A DNA stretch of 64,000 nt from Streptomyces sp. NBC_01244 (GCF_035987325.1 NZ_CP108488.1:2790001-2854000), one strand, 5' to 3'; counted from the first letter of the stretch, positions 36,079-46,424 are shown. The notes: generated by a model not told the origin, from the letters alone. Made by a program: numbers and translations.

Positions 36079-37548
36079 CTAGGCCCGCTCGGCGGCCAGT
36101 TCACGCACCGCGTCGGCGAACGCGTCCCCACGCTTGCTGTAGTTCGCGAACATGTCCATCGAGGCGCAGGCAGGTGCCAGCAGAACCGTGTCGCCGGGCT
36201 CCGCGAGCCCGGCCGCTTCCCGGACCGCCGCGAGCATCGCCCCAGTGTCGGTCCGTGCGAGGTCCACGACCGGGACCTCCGGGGCGTGTCGCGCCAGTGC
36301 CTCGGCGATCAGGGCCCGGTCGGCGCCGATCAGGACGACGCCCCGCAGCCGCTTCGCCGCCTTCTGCACGAGCTCGTCGAAGGTGGCGCCCTTGGCGAGG
36401 CCGCCGGCGATCCAGACGACCGGCTCGAAGGCCGCCAGGGAGGCTTCCGCGGCGTGGGTGTTGGTGGCCTTGGAGTCGTCCACGTACGTGACCCCGCCGA
36501 CCTCGTCGACGTGGCTGACCCGGTGGGCGTCCGGCCGGAAGTCGCGCAGTCCGTCGCGGACGGCGCGCGGCTCCACGCCGAAGGCGCGGGCCAGGGCCGC
36601 CGCGGCGAGGGCGTTGGCGATGTTGTGCGGGGCCGGCGGGTTGACGTCCGCGACCTCGGCGAGTTCCTGGGCGTTCTTCCGGCGGTTCTCCACGAAGGCC
36701 CGGTCGACGAGGATGCCGTCGACGACGCCGAACATGGAGGGGCCGGGGGCGCCGAGGGTGAAGCCGATGGCCCGGCAGCCCTCTTCCACGTCGGCCTCGA
36801 CGACCAGGTCCTCGGTGGCCTTGTCCGACGCGTTGTAGACGCAGGCCACCGTGTTGCCCTCGTAGATCCGGCCCTTGTCGGCGGCGTACGCCTCCATGGA
36901 GCCGTGCCAGTCGAGGTGGTCCGGTGCCAGGTTCAGGACGGCCGCGGAGTGGGGGCGCACCGAGGGCGCCCAGTGCAGCTGGTAGCTGGAGAGCTCGACG
37001 GCGAGTACGTCGTACTGCTCCTCGCCGAGCACCACGTCGATGATCGGGGTGCCGATGTTGCCGACGGCCGCCGTCCGCAGCCCGGCCGCCTTGAGGATGG
37101 AGGCGAGCATCTGGGTGGTGGTGGTCTTGCCGTTGGTTCCGGTGATGGCGAGCCAGGGAGCCGGTTCCCTGCGGGTCTCACCGGACCGGGCGGCGCGCTG
37201 GTCCTCGGCGACCTCGCGCAGCAGCCAGGCGATCTCGACGTCGCCGACGACGTCCACGCCGGCGGCGGCGGCTGCCGCGAACAGCGGGCTGTCGGGCTTC
37301 CAGCCGGGCGAGGTGACCACGAGGTCCGTCCCCTCGGGCAGGGTCTGCGCGTCCGCGAGGCGTACGGAGATGCCCGCCGCCTCCAGCTCCGCGGCCCTCG
37401 CGCGGTGGCCCTCGCTGTCGCCGCCGTCCACGACGGTGACGACCGCGCCCAGCCCGGCCAGGGCGCGCGCGGCGCTGATGCCGCTCACGCCGAGGCCGGC
37501 GACGGTGATGTTCTTGCCGTGCCAGGCGGTCACTTGTCGGCTGCCCAT
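36079..37548 (-). CDS. murD: UDP-MurNAc-L-alanine:D-glutamate ligase
   Basis: Cytoplasmic Mur ligase of about 489 residues adding D-Glu to UDP-MurNAc-L-Ala. Seen: the N-terminal Rossmann domain [21 protein letters not shown], the ATP loop [38 protein letters not shown], and C-terminal [13 protein letters not shown] with [10 protein letters not shown]. Start choice: the ATG at 37548 overlaps mraY by 19 bases. A GTG at 37533 would give the 4-base GTGA overlap used elsewhere in this operon and remove five residues. Neither has a strong Shine-Dalgarno sequence. Confidence 0.96.
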   Translation of the reverse strand: MGSRQVTAWHGKNITVAGLGVSGISAARALAGLGAVVTVVDGGDSEGHRARAAELEAAGISVRLADAQTLPEGTDLVVTSPGWKPDSPLFAAAAAAGVDVVGDVEIAWLLREVAEDQRAARSGETRREPAPWLAITGTNGKTTTTQMLASILKAAGLRTAAVGNIGTPIIDVVLGEEQYDVLAVELSSYQLHWAPSVRPHSAAVLNLAPDHLDWHGSMEAYAADKGRIYEGNTVACVYNASDKATEDLVVEADVEEGCRAIGFTLGAPGPSMFGVVDGILVDRAFVENRRKNAQELAEVADVNPPAPHNIANALAAAALARAFGVEPRAVRDGLRDFRPDAHRVSHVDEVGGVTYVDDSKATNTHAAEASLAAFEPVVWIAGGLAKGATFDELVQKAAKRLRGVVLIGADRALIAEALARHAPEVPVVDLARTDTGAMLAAVREAAGLAEPGDTVLLAPACASMDMFANYSKRGDAFADAVRELAAERA

Positions 37549-38600
37549 CCCGCGTAGAAGACTCCGAGGCCCACGATCACGCACATGCCCTGGATGATCC
37601 AGAACCGGACGACGACCAGGACCTCCGACCACCCCTTGAGTTCGAAGTGGTGCTGGAGCGGTGCCATCCGGAAGACGCGCTTGCCGGTCAGCTTGAAGGA
37701 GCCGACCTGGATGACGACCGACATGGTGATCAGGACGAAGAGGCCGCCGAGGAGGGCCATCAGGAACTCCGTGCGGGAGCAGATCGCGAGGCCGGCGAGC
37801 GCGCCGCCGAGGGCCAGCGAACCGGTGTCACCCATGAAGATCTTGGCGGGCGAGGTGTTCCACCACAGGAAGCCGAAGCAGGCGCCCATCAGGGCGGCGG
37901 CGACGACCGCGAGGTCCAGTGGGTCGCGCACTTCGAAACAGGCGTTCGGGTTGGTCAGGGTCTGCGCGTTGGCGCAGGACTCCTGGTACTGCCAGACGCC
38001 GATGAAGGTGTAGGCGCCGAAGACCATCACGGCGGCGCCGGTGGCCAGGCCGTCGAGACCGTCGGTCAGGTTCACGCCGTTGGACATCGCCAGGATCATG
38101 AACAGCGCCCAGACCACGAACAGCACCGGGCCGATCGACCAGCCGAAGTCCGTGACGAACGACAGCTTGGTGGAGGCCGGGGCGAGGTCGCGCGCGTCCT
38201 TGAACTGCAGGGAGAGCACCGCGAAGGCGATGCCGACGATCAGCTGGCCGGCCATCTTGGCCTTGGCCCGCAGACCGAGCGAACGCTGCTTGACGATCTT
38301 GATGTAGTCGTCGAGGAACCCGACCACGCCCATGCCCGCCATCAGCATGAGCACCAGCACGCCCGAGAAGGTCGGCTGGCTTCCGGTGATCACCTTGGTG
38401 AGGGCGTACGCGATCAGCGTGGCCAGGATGAAGGAGATGCCGCCCATGGTGGGCGTGCCCTTCTTCCCGGCGTGACCGCGCGGCCCGTCGTCCCGGATGA
38501 ACTGGCCGTAGCCCTTGCGGGCCAGCCCCTTGATCAGCAGCGGGGTGCCGATGAGCGTGAGGAAGAGTCCGATGACTCCGGAGAACAGGATCTGCCTCAT
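37530..38600 (-). CDS. mraY: MraY, phospho-MurNAc-pentapeptide translocase
   Basis: Ten-helix membrane enzyme of 356 residues that transfers phospho-MurNAc-pentapeptide to undecaprenyl phosphate, forming lipid I. Seen: [41 protein letters not shown], the catalytic loop [21 protein letters not shown], and [11 protein letters not shown]. These carry the conserved catalytic Asp and His residues. The ATG overlaps the murF stop as ATGA (38597-38600), and its own stop lies within the start region of murD, showing tight coupling. Confidence 0.98.
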   Translation of the reverse strand: MRQILFSGVIGLFLTLIGTPLLIKGLARKGYGQFIRDDGPRGHAGKKGTPTMGGISFILATLIAYALTKVITGSQPTFSGVLVLMLMAGMGVVGFLDDYIKIVKQRSLGLRAKAKMAGQLIVGIAFAVLSLQFKDARDLAPASTKLSFVTDFGWSIGPVLFVVWALFMILAMSNGVNLTDGLDGLATGAAVMVFGAYTFIGVWQYQESCANAQTLTNPNACFEVRDPLDLAVVAAALMGACFGFLWWNTSPAKIFMGDTGSLALGGALAGLAICSRTEFLMALLGGLFVLITMSVVIQVGSFKLTGKRVFRMAPLQHHFELKGWSEVLVVVRFWIIQGMCVIVGLGVFYAGWAADK

Positions 38601-40015
38601 CGGCCGGCGACCTCGCCGTCGAGCAGGGCCTGGGCCACCCGCTCCAGGCCGGCTGACCTGGAAGCCTTCACCAGCACGACGTCCCCCGGGCGCAGTTCAC
38701 TGCGCAACAGGTCGACCGCCGCCTGTGCGTCGGACACGAGCACCGACTCCTCACCCCACGAACCCTCGTTATATGCGCCCAGTTGCAGCCAGGAGGCTTC
38801 CCTGCCCCCGACCGCGACCAGCTTGCTCACGTTGAGCCGGACGACAAGCCGTCCGACCGCGTCGTGCTCGGCGAGCGCGTCGTCTCCGAGCTCGGCCATC
38901 GGGCCGAGCACCGCCCACGTGCGGCCCCCGTTCGCCTTGCCGGCACCGCCCATCGCGGCGAGTGCGCGCAGTGCGGCCCGCATGGACTCGGGGTTTGCGT
39001 TGTAGGCGTCGTTGACGATCGTCACGCCGTCCGCCCGCTCGGTGACCTCCATCCGCCACCGGGACAGGCTGCCCGCCCCGGAGAGCGCGGTGGCGATCTC
39101 CAGTGCGGACATGCCCAGTACGTGGGCGACGGCGGCCGCGGCGAGCGCGTTCGACACGTGGTGCTCACCGTACAGCCGCAAGGTCACGTCGCTGCACCCG
39201 GTCGGTGTTCGCAATGTGAAGGAAGGCTGTCCCCTGTCCGTCATCCGGACCTCGGTGGCCCTGATGTCGGCGTCCTCGGCCTCGCCGAACAGCACCGTAC
39301 GGGCCTTCGTGCGCCCGGCCATGGCGCGTACCAGCAGGTCATCGGCGTTGAGGACGGCGATGCCGCCCTCCGCCTCGGACGGCAGGGCCTCCACGAGCTC
39401 GCCCTTGGCCTGCGCGATCTGCTCCCGGCCGCCGAACTCTCCGATGTGCGCGGTGCCCACGTTGAGGACCAGGCCGATGCGCGGGGGCGTCAGTCCGGCG
39501 AGGTAGGCGATGTGGCCGATGCCGCGGGCGCCCATCTCCAGGACCAGGTGCTGCGTGTCCTCGGTGACCCGCAGCGTCGTGATCGGTAGGCCGATCTCGT
39601 TGTTGAGGTTCCCCGGGGTCCACACGGTCGGCGCGTGGTGCTGCAGGACCTGGGCGATCAGGTCCTTGGTGGAGGTCTTGCCGGCGGAGCCGGTGAGGGC
39701 CACCACATCGGTGCCCAGACGTTCGACCACGGCACGGGCGAGCGCACCGAGGGCGGCCACCACGTCGGGGACGACGATGGCCGGGACGCCGACGGGCCGG
39801 GTCGCGAGGACCGCCACCGCTCCGGCGGCCAGGGCGCGTTCGGCATAGTCGTGGCCGTCCACCCGCTCCCCGACGAAGGCGGCGAACAGACTGCCGGCCG
39901 CGACCTCGCGGGAGTCGTAGACCACGGGACCGGTGACCATGACGGACGGATCCGGTATGTCGTGGGGCTGCCCGCCGGTGATCTCGGCGATCTCGGCGAG
40001 GGAAAGGGCGATCAC
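38597..40015 (-). CDS. murF: UDP-MurNAc-tripeptide:D-Ala-D-Ala ligase
   Basis: Mur ligase of 472 residues that adds D-Ala-D-Ala to complete the pentapeptide. Seen: an N-terminal domain with [25 protein letters not shown], the ATP loop [13 protein letters not shown] typical of Mur[34 protein letters not shown] and a C-terminal [15 protein letters not shown]. The GTG at 40015 overlaps the murE stop as GTGA (40012-40015). Located in the murE-murF-mraY coupled block. Confidence 0.97.
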   Translation of the reverse strand: MIALSLAEIAEITGGQPHDIPDPSVMVTGPVVYDSREVAAGSLFAAFVGERVDGHDYAERALAAGAVAVLATRPVGVPAIVVPDVVAALGALARAVVERLGTDVVALTGSAGKTSTKDLIAQVLQHHAPTVWTPGNLNNEIGLPITTLRVTEDTQHLVLEMGARGIGHIAYLAGLTPPRIGLVLNVGTAHIGEFGGREQIAQAKGELVEALPSEAEGGIAVLNADDLLVRAMAGRTKARTVLFGEAEDADIRATEVRMTDRGQPSFTLRTPTGCSDVTLRLYGEHHVSNALAAAAVAHVLGMSALEIATALSGAGSLSRWRMEVTERADGVTIVNDAYNANPESMRAALRALAAMGGAGKANGGRTWAVLGPMAELGDDALAEHDAVGRLVVRLNVSKLVAVGGREASWLQLGAYNEGSWGEESVLVSDAQAAVDLLRSELRPGDVVLVKASRSAGLERVAQALLDGEVAGR

Positions 40016-41712
40016 TGGTTCACCTCGGCCTGTCGGGGACGCTGGCGTGCTTGGGTCTCGATGGCCGCGCGCAGGACCGCGCGGTCGTCGAAGGGGCGTA
40101 CGACGCCCGCGGTGTCCTGGCCCTGCTCGTGGCCCTTGCCGGCCACCAGCACGGTGTCGCCGGCCTCGGCGCGCGCGACGACGGCGGCGATGGCCGCCGC
40201 CCGGTCGGCGTCGACGAGGACGGTGCCCCGCTCGGCGGGCGGCACGGAGACGGCGCCGCGGAACATCGCGGCGAGGATCGCGAGGGGGTCCTCGGAGCGC
40301 GGGTTGTCGGAGGTCAGTACGGCGGTGTCGGCGAACCGGGCGGCCGCGGCGCCCATCGGGGCCCGCTTGGTGGTGTCGCGGTCGCCGCCGCAGCCGATGA
40401 CGACGTGCAGTTTGCCGGTGGTGACCTCGCGCAGGGCCCGCAGGACCGATTCGACGGCGTCCGTCTTGTGCGCGTAGTCCACGACGGCCAGGTACGACTG
40501 CCCCGCGTCGACCCGCTCGAGACGGCCGGGCACCCCGGGGACCGCGGCGACGCCGTCGGCGGCGGTCTGCGGGTCGAGGCCGGCGGCGGCGAGCGTGACG
40601 ACGGCGGCGACGGTGTTGGCCACGTTGAACGGGCCGGGCAGCGGGGCGGTGGCCGTGACCCGCTCGCCCGCCGGACCCACCAGGGTCAGGGTCGAGTCCA
40701 TGTGACGCGAGACCACGTCCTCGGCCCGCCAGTCGGCGGCCGGGTCGCCCGCGGCCGAGAAGGTGACGACCGGGATCGGCGACTCCTTGGCCAGGCGGCG
40801 GCCGTACTCGTCGTCGATGTTGACCACGCCGAGGCGGGCGCGGCGCTCGGTGAAGAGCTGCGCCTTGGCCTGGAAGTAGTCCTCCATGTCGGAGTGGAAC
40901 TCCATGTGCTCCGGGCTCAGGTTGTTGAAGACGGCCACGTCGAAGACGCAGCCGTCGACCCGGCCGAGCACCAGGGCGTGGCTGGAGACCTCCATGGCGA
41001 CCGCCTCGACGCCGCGTTCGCGCATGACCGCGAAGAGCGCCTGCAGGTCGGTGGCCTCGGGCGTGGTGCGCTCGGACTTGATGCGCTCGTCGCCGACGCG
41101 CATCTCGACGGTGCCGATGAGCCCCGTCCTGCGTCCGCCGCCGCGCAGTCCGCCCTCGACGAGGTACGCCGTGGTGGTCTTGCCGGAGGTGCCGGTGATG
41201 CCGATCTGGAGCAGGTCCCGGCCCGGCCGTCCGTAGACCGCCGCGGCCAGTTCTCCCATCCGGCCGCGCGGGTCGACGACGGCGAGGACCGGGAGTCCGG
41301 TGGCCGCGGCGCGCTCCGCGCCCGCCGGGTCGGTCAGCACGGCGGCGGCGCCGAGGGCGGCCGCCTGCGCGGCGAAGTCCGCGCCGTGCAGCTTGGCGCC
41401 CGGCAGGGCCGCGTACAGGTCTCCGGGGCGCACGGCACGGGAGTCGTGCGTGATGCCGGTGATCCGCGTCTGCGCGCCGGGAACTTCCACTCCCAGCAGC
41501 TCCGCCAGCTCGCCGAGGGGGATCGGGCGGACGGACAGGGGACGTGGCGCTCCCGGCGGCGCTGCCGGTGCGTCGTTCTGGGTGGTTCTGGGCTGATCAG
41601 CGTGGGGCACGGCGGTGAGCGTACCGGGCCCGGCGGGCCGCTCGCGAAGCGAGGGCCCGGCCTCGGGGGCGGCGGACGCGTGGTTCCCGGATTCGGGGGT
41701 GATCGTTGTCAC
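40012..41712 (-). CDS. murE: UDP-MurNAc-dipeptide:diaminopimelate ligase
   Basis: Mur ligase of 566 residues adding diaminopimelate. Seen: an Ala/Pro-rich N-terminal extension (about 1-60), THDSRAVRPGDLYAALPG, the ATP loop GITGTSGKTTTAYL, AMEVSSHAL, NLSPEHMEFHSDMEDYFQAK, and VLTSDNPRSEDP, whose DNPR motif marks diaminopimelate-specific MurE (LL-DAP in Streptomyces). The GTG at 41712 gives VTTITPESG and has GAGG upstream. A GTG at 41610 (VPHADQP) would remove the extension and cannot be excluded. It lies 46 bases after ftsI. Confidence 0.96.
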   Translation of the reverse strand: MTTITPESGNHASAAPEAGPSLRERPAGPGTLTAVPHADQPRTTQNDAPAAPPGAPRPLSVRPIPLGELAELLGVEVPGAQTRITGITHDSRAVRPGDLYAALPGAKLHGADFAAQAAALGAAAVLTDPAGAERAAATGLPVLAVVDPRGRMGELAAAVYGRPGRDLLQIGITGTSGKTTTAYLVEGGLRGGGRRTGLIGTVEMRVGDERIKSERTTPEATDLQALFAVMRERGVEAVAMEVSSHALVLGRVDGCVFDVAVFNNLSPEHMEFHSDMEDYFQAKAQLFTERRARLGVVNIDDEYGRRLAKESPIPVVTFSAAGDPAADWRAEDVVSRHMDSTLTLVGPAGERVTATAPLPGPFNVANTVAAVVTLAAAGLDPQTAADGVAAVPGVPGRLERVDAGQSYLAVVDYAHKTDAVESVLRALREVTTGKLHVVIGCGGDRDTTKRAPMGAAAARFADTAVLTSDNPRSEDPLAILAAMFRGAVSVPPAERGTVLVDADRAAAIAAVVARAEAGDTVLVAGKGHEQGQDTAGVVRPFDDRAVLRAAIETQARQRPRQAEVNQ

Positions 41713-41758
41713 TGATGGGGCCTCACGCTTTTCTGGGGCGGGCCGGCCGGGACGGCGG

Positions 41759-43768
41759 TCACCGGCCGGGCTGCGGGCTCGGCTGGGAGCCGGGCTGCGC
41801 GCCGGCTTCGTAGGTGACCGGGAGTCCGGCGGGGGCGGTTCCGGTGGGAGCGACCTGGAGGGTTTTGAGGGCGAACTCCATGACCTTCTTGTAGATGGGC
41901 CCGCAGATCTGGCCACCGAAGTAACTGCCCTTGGTGGGGTTCTGGATGGCGCAGTACACGGTGATGCGGGGGTTGTCCGCGGGTGCGAAGCCCGCGAAGG
42001 AGGCGGTGTAGCCCTTGTAGCGGCCGGTGGCCGGATCCACCCGGTTGGAGGTGCCGGTCTTGCCGCCGACCCGGTAGCCGGGGATCCGGGCCCTGGTGCC
42101 GGTGCCCTCCTGGTCGTCGACCACCGACTCCAGCATTTCCGCGAGGGTCTTGGCGGTCTCCTGGCTGACCACCTGGTTCTTCGCGGGCGCCGGGGCCGGG
42201 GTGAAGCGGCCGTCGGGGCCCCTGGTGCCGCGCACCAGGGTCGGGGCGATGCGGACCCCGCCGTTGGCGATCGTCGAGTACACGGAGGCCGCCTGCATGG
42301 CGTTGAGGGACAGGCCCTGGCCGAAGGGGATCGTGTACTGCTGGGAAGTGGACCACTTCTCGGGCGGGGCGAGGATGCCGCGGGACTCGCCCGGGTAGTT
42401 CAGGCCGGTGGGCCTGCCGATGCCGAACTTGTCCAGGTACGAGAACAGGACCTTGTTGGCCTCGGGCTGTGTCGGGCCGAGCTGGCCGGTGGCCAGGATG
42501 GTGCCGATGTTGGAGGACTTGGCCAGGACCCCGTTGAGGGTCAGGTACCAGGTCGGGTGGTCGATGTCGTCCTTGAAGAGCCGGTCGCCGCGGTGCAGCC
42601 GGTTGGGGACCTCGACGTGGGTGTCGGGCTTGGCCTTCTTCTCCTCCAGGACGGCCGCCATCGACATCACCTTGGCGGTGGAGCCGGGCTCGTACACGTC
42701 CTGGAGCGCGGCGTTGCCCATGGCGGCGGAGCTGGCCTTGGACAGGTCGTTGGGGTCGAAGCCGGGGGCGTTGGCCATGGCGAGGACCTCGCCGGTGCGG
42801 GTGTCCTGGACGATGACGTACCCGCGGTCGGCCTCCGACTTGGCGACCTGCTCGGTGATGGCGCTCTGCGCGGCCCACTGGATGTCGCGGTCGATGGTCA
42901 GCTCGATGTCCTCGCCGGGCACGGCGGGCTTCTCGCTGGAACCGGCGGTCGGCACGCGGCGGCCGCCCGACTGGGCGTACGTGAGCTCGCCGTCCTTGCC
43001 GGACAGCTTCTTGTCGAGGGAGGACTCCAGGCCGCCGCCGCCCTTGCCCTCGGCGTTGACGTAACCCAGTATCCCGGCGGCGAGGTCGCCGTTCGGGTAC
43101 ACGCGCTTGCTGCTGTTCTCGTTGAACACTCCGGCCAGGACGTTGGCGCCGGGCCCGTTGTTGGCCTTGTCGGCGGACGCCTTCTCGGCGAAGACCTTCT
43201 TGAGGCCCTTGATCTGGTTCCAGACCTGGGGGGTCTGGCGGCGCGCGAGGATGACGTAGCGGGTGTTCTTCGTCTTCAGCCGCGCGGTGAGCTCCTTGGC
43301 GTCCTTACCGAGGATCGGCGCCAGGAGGGCGGCCGCCTGCTCGGGGGCGTCGGGGGCCTTGCTCTCCTGCACGGTGAACATGTGCGGGTCGGCCGTGATG
43401 TCGTACGCGTCCACGCTGGTGGCCAGCGCCACGCCCTTGCGGTCGGTGATCTCCCCGCGCTCGGCGGCCAGGGTGTGGCTGGCGAACCGGTTCTCGGAGG
43501 CCTTGGCGGAGTACGCGGACGCGTCGACCGCCTGCACCTGGAGCAGCCGTACGACGAACGCCAGCATCACCAGCGTCAGCCCGACGCTGACCAGCCGCAG
43601 GCGGGGCTTGGGGGCGCCGAGCCGGATCGTGTGCGGCTTCCTCGCGGGGGCGGGGCGGCGGGTGGCGGGCCTGGCGGCCGGCCGCGCGGAAGCCCGCGCC
43701 CGGTCCCCGCCGGGCCGGGGCCGCCCGGGCCCGGGCACCCGCCGCCGCGGCGGCTCCTGAGGGCTCAT
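41759..43768 (-). CDS. ftsI: FtsI (PBP3) division transpeptidase
   Basis: Class B penicillin-binding protein of 669 residues that cross-links septal peptidoglycan with FtsW. Seen: a basic Pro/Arg-rich cytoplasmic tail (about 1-50), one membrane anchor (VSVGLTLVMLAFVVRLLQVQAVD), the PBP dimer domain, and the transpeptidase motifs S363-T-A-K366 (EPGSTAKVM), KSSN and K570-T-G-T (GGKTGTSN). It ends in a Gln/Pro/Ser-rich tail. The ATG at 43768 has no strong Shine-Dalgarno sequence. A 300-bp gap with a long inverted repeat separates it from ftsL, unlike the tight packing downstream. Confidence 0.97.
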   Translation of the reverse strand: MSPQEPPRRRVPGPGRPRPGGDRARASARPAARPATRRPAPARKPHTIRLGAPKPRLRLVSVGLTLVMLAFVVRLLQVQAVDASAYSAKASENRFASHTLAAERGEITDRKGVALATSVDAYDITADPHMFTVQESKAPDAPEQAAALLAPILGKDAKELTARLKTKNTRYVILARRQTPQVWNQIKGLKKVFAEKASADKANNGPGANVLAGVFNENSSKRVYPNGDLAAGILGYVNAEGKGGGGLESSLDKKLSGKDGELTYAQSGGRRVPTAGSSEKPAVPGEDIELTIDRDIQWAAQSAITEQVAKSEADRGYVIVQDTRTGEVLAMANAPGFDPNDLSKASSAAMGNAALQDVYEPGSTAKVMSMAAVLEEKKAKPDTHVEVPNRLHRGDRLFKDDIDHPTWYLTLNGVLAKSSNIGTILATGQLGPTQPEANKVLFSYLDKFGIGRPTGLNYPGESRGILAPPEKWSTSQQYTIPFGQGLSLNAMQAASVYSTIANGGVRIAPTLVRGTRGPDGRFTPAPAPAKNQVVSQETAKTLAEMLESVVDDQEGTGTRARIPGYRVGGKTGTSNRVDPATGRYKGYTASFAGFAPADNPRITVYCAIQNPTKGSYFGGQICGPIYKKVMEFALKTLQVAPTGTAPAGLPVTYEAGAQPGSQPSPQPGR

Positions 43769-43796
43769 GCGGCAGCCCCCCGGAAGTATGCGGAAC

Positions 43797-44045
43797 CCGG
43801 CTGCGCCGGGGCCCCTGGGGCTCCGCCCCAGACCCCGCTCCTCAAACGCCGGAGGGGCTGGATTTGGCCGGCGTCAGCCTGAACGTGCACGTCTGTGAGC
43901 TGAATGGCCCGAAGGGCCATTCCAGCCCCTCCGGCGTTTGAGGAGCGGGGGTCCGGGGGCCGGCCCCCGGCGACGGCGCCGCGCGCGGCAACGGGTCCGG
44001 GGCGGAGCCCCGGGGAACGGTGGAAGGGCGGGTAGGGGACCAGCC
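43797..44045. repeat. interspersed palindromic repeat, copy 3, between ftsL and ftsI
   Basis: Perfect 30-bp inverted arms at 43833-43862 and 43921-43950 (around CTCAAACGCCGG) flank a loop with its own hairpin AATGGCCC-GAA-GGGCCATT (43903-43921) and the palindrome ACGTGCACGT (43883-43892). To the right, a half element ends GGAACGGTGGAAGGGCGGGTAGG. It fills the whole 300-bp gap; I see no gene in it. Confidence 0.92.
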
Positions 44046-44068
44046 CCGCAGGGGTACGCGTCACTACG

Positions 44069-44605
44069 TCACCGTCCAGGGGTCTGGGAAGGCTGCGTGG
44101 CTCCGCCCGACGGGGCGGCGGGGGCGGCGGGGGCCTGCCCCGGGGAGGCTGGGGCGGCGGTGCCCGAGGGGGCAGGGGCCGGAGCGCCGGCCGGGCTCGG
44201 CACCGCCCCGCCGGCGGACGCCGAAACGGGCGACACGGAGACGGCCGGCGGCGACGGGGGCGGGGGCTCGGCGGCCGGCGACGCTGCCCCGGCGACCTTG
44301 CCGTCGGGACCGATGAAGACCGGGCTGCCACCGGGCACCAGACCCAGCTCGTGCGCCCGCCGCTGCAACGCGTCGGGCGCCGAGTAGCCGTCCACGTCCC
44401 GCTGCAGCGCCTGCTCCTCGTCCGTGAGCGTGGTGGTCTCCCGCTTCAGCTTGCTCAGCTGGAAGGAGCCCTCGTTCAGCGCCGAGTTCAGCAGCAGCAG
44501 GCTGATCAGCCCGCCGCCGAGCAGCGCCACGACCAGCAGGACGAACGGGGTCCGTGCCGCCTGTCCGGCGACCGGTCCCCCCAGCACCCGCCCCAGGCGT
44601 TTCAC
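44069..44605 (-). CDS. ftsL: FtsL-like septum formation initiator with a long Pro/Ala tail
   Basis: Bitopic divisome protein of 178 residues. Seen: a short cytoplasmic start ([20 protein letters not shown]), one membrane helix ([23 protein letters not shown]), a leucine-zipper-like coiled coil (about 46-80: [19 protein letters not shown]), and a low-complexity Pro/Ala/Ser/Gly tail of about 85 residues. The tail is longer than typical FtsL. The GTG at 44605 overlaps the rsmH stop as GTGA (44602-44605). Its position between rsmH and ftsI is the strongest evidence, since FtsL sequences diverge strongly. Confidence 0.9.
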   Translation of the reverse strand: MKRLGRVLGGPVAGQAARTPFVLLVVALLGGGLISLLLLNSALNEGSFQLSKLKRETTTLTDEEQALQRDVDGYSAPDALQRRAHELGLVPGGSPVFIGPDGKVAGAASPAAEPPPPSPPAVSVSPVSASAGGAVPSPAGAPAPAPSGTAAPASPGQAPAAPAAPSGGATQPSQTPGR

Positions 44606-45561
44606 AGCCGCGCCTCCCGGATGCGCTCCACCCCGCGGCAGCGGGCCGGCGCCGCACGCCGGTTCTCCGCGATCTCCTCCTCCGTCGGCAGTTCCGCGCC
44701 GCGCGTCAGGAGCTTCAGCTTCGGCTGGTACTTCTCCGGTACGACCGGCAGCCCGGGCGGGGCCGTCGAGGTCGCGCCTGCGGCGAAGACCTGCTTGACG
44801 AGGCGGTCCTCCAGGGACTGGTACGAGAGCACCACGATCCGGCCGCCGACCGCGATCCGGTCCACGGCCGCGGGGATGGCCCGCTCCAGTCCGGACAGCT
44901 CGCCGTTGACCTCGATGCGCAGGGCCTGGAAGGTGCGCTTGGCCGGGTTTCCGCCGGTCCTCTTCGCGGCCTGCGGCAGGGAGTCGCGGATCAGTTCGAC
45001 GAGGCGGGCGCTGTTGGTGAAGGGATCCTTGTCCCGTTCGCGCACCACCGCGGACACGATCCGCTTGGCCTGCTTCTCCTCGCCGTACTGGCGCAGGATC
45101 CGGACCAGCTCGCCGGGGGCGTAGGTGTTGAGGACCTCGGCCGCGCTGATGCCCGTCGTCTGGTCCATCCGCATGTCGAGCGGGGCGTCCTGCGCGTAGG
45201 CGAAGCCGCGGTCGGCCTCGTCCAGCTGCATGGAGGAGACGCCGAGGTCGAAGAGGATGCCCTGCACGGTGGGGATGCGCAGGCCGTCCAGTACCTCGGC
45301 GAGGTCGGCGTAGATGGCGTGGACGAGGGTGACCCGGTCGCCGAAGGGCGCGAGGCGCTCCCCGGAGAGGCGCAGGGCTTCCTTGTCGCGGTCCAGGCCG
45401 ATCAGGTGGGCCTCGGGGAACCGGGTGAGCAGGGCCTCGCTGTGGCCGCCGAGGCCGAGGGTGCAGTCGACGACGACGGCCCCGGGCCTCTCCAGTGCCG
45501 GGGCCAACAGGTCCAGGCACCGCTGGAGCATCACCGGGACGTGTCGGGACTCGCTAGTCAA
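44602..45561 (-). CDS. rsmH: 16S rRNA (cytosine-N4) methyltransferase RsmH (MraW)
   Basis: SAM-dependent methyltransferase of 319 residues acting on C1402 of 16S rRNA. Seen: [16 protein letters not shown], the SAM motif [48 protein letters not shown] and [15 protein letters not shown]. The only possible start is TTG at 45561: an in-frame TGA lies three codons upstream and no ATG or GTG precedes the conserved RHVPVM. GAGAGGG is correctly placed before the TTG. It heads the dcw operon and is followed by ftsL with a 4-base overlap. Confidence 0.96.
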   Translation of the reverse strand: MTSESRHVPVMLQRCLDLLAPALERPGAVVVDCTLGLGGHSEALLTRFPEAHLIGLDRDKEALRLSGERLAPFGDRVTLVHAIYADLAEVLDGLRIPTVQGILFDLGVSSMQLDEADRGFAYAQDAPLDMRMDQTTGISAAEVLNTYAPGELVRILRQYGEEKQAKRIVSAVVRERDKDPFTNSARLVELIRDSLPQAAKRTGGNPAKRTFQALRIEVNGELSGLERAIPAAVDRIAVGGRIVVLSYQSLEDRLVKQVFAAGATSTAPPGLPVVPEKYQPKLKLLTRGAELPTEEEIAENRRAAPARCRGVERIREARL

Positions 45562-45872
45562 AGCGCCCTCTCAGATAACGGCGCGGCAGGCATACGCCGC
45601 GCCGCGCACGCGGAGTCTTACCAAAGGGCCGGGCGGCCGGTCAGGGCCGGGCTCCGGCCGGTTCGCGTCACTTTAGTGCAACGGTCGCCGCGGTCAACGA
45701 ACCGCCCCGCGCGCCGTGCGCCCCGCTGCGACCGAAGCGGCGAATGCCGCGAATCACCCGGACGGCTGCGTGCGCCTCACCCCTGTGGGTTAGCTCACAA
45801 CAGGACCGGGTGACCTTCTTTGTCCACCCTCACTCCATGCTCATACGGGCTGTGACCACTAACGTCGTATGC
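45562..45872. other. divergent gap between rsmH and carbonic anhydrase
   Basis: 311 bases with no supportable gene; there is no mraZ, which precedes rsmH in mycobacteria. It must hold the dcw operon promoter (minus) and the carbonic anhydrase promoter (plus). Seen: the short palindrome CACTTTAGTG (45669-45678) and, at 45785-45798, GTGGGTTAGCTCAC, one base off the GTG-N6-GNCAC pattern bound by Streptomyces Crp. Confidence 0.5.
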
Positions 45873-46424
45873 ATGACGACTTCCGTACCCCTGCCCGCCG
45901 CCTCCGCGCCCAAGGCCGCCGAGGCGCCCTCCGTCACCGATCGCCTGGTCGACTCGAACCGCGTCTACGCCGCGAAGTTCGCCGACCCCGGCATGGACGC
46001 CCGCCCGGTCCTCCAGGTGGCCGTCGTGGCCTGTATGGATGCCCGCCTCGACCTGCACGCCGCCCTCGGCCTGGAACTGGGCGACTGCCACACGATCCGC
46101 AACGCCGGCGGGGTGGTCACCGACGACACCATCCGCTCGCTCACCATCAGCCAGCGGGCGCTCGGCACCCGCACGGTGATACTCATCCACCACACCGGAT
46201 GCGGTCTCGAAAGCCTGACCGAGGACTTCCGGCACGAGCTGGAGGACGAGGTCGGCCAGCGCCCCGCCTGGGCCGTCGAGGCCTTCCGCGACGTGGACCA
46301 GGACGTCCGCCAGTCCATGCAGCGGGTCCGTACGAACCCCTTCCTGCCCCACAAGGACGATGTGCGAGGCTTCGTCTTCGACGTGCACACCGGGCTCCTG
46401 CGGGAGATCGATCCCACCTCTTGA
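45873..46424 (+). CDS. beta-class carbonic anhydrase
   Basis: Zinc enzyme of 183 residues interconverting CO2 and bicarbonate. Seen: the zinc/active-site motif VACMDARLD (C54, D56, R58), RNAGGVVTDDTIRSL, and LIHHTGCGL (H107, C110), the standard beta-class Cys-His-Cys ligand set with the Asp-Arg dyad. The ATG at 45873 gives MTTSVPLPAAS; upstream in-frame ATGs lack conservation. It is divergent from the dcw cluster and followed by a small hairpin before the MoxR operon. Confidence 0.93.
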   Translation: MTTSVPLPAASAPKAAEAPSVTDRLVDSNRVYAAKFADPGMDARPVLQVAVVACMDARLDLHAALGLELGDCHTIRNAGGVVTDDTIRSLTISQRALGTRTVILIHHTGCGLESLTEDFRHELEDEVGQRPAWAVEAFRDVDQDVRQSMQRVRTNPFLPHKDDVRGFVFDVHTGLLREIDPTS

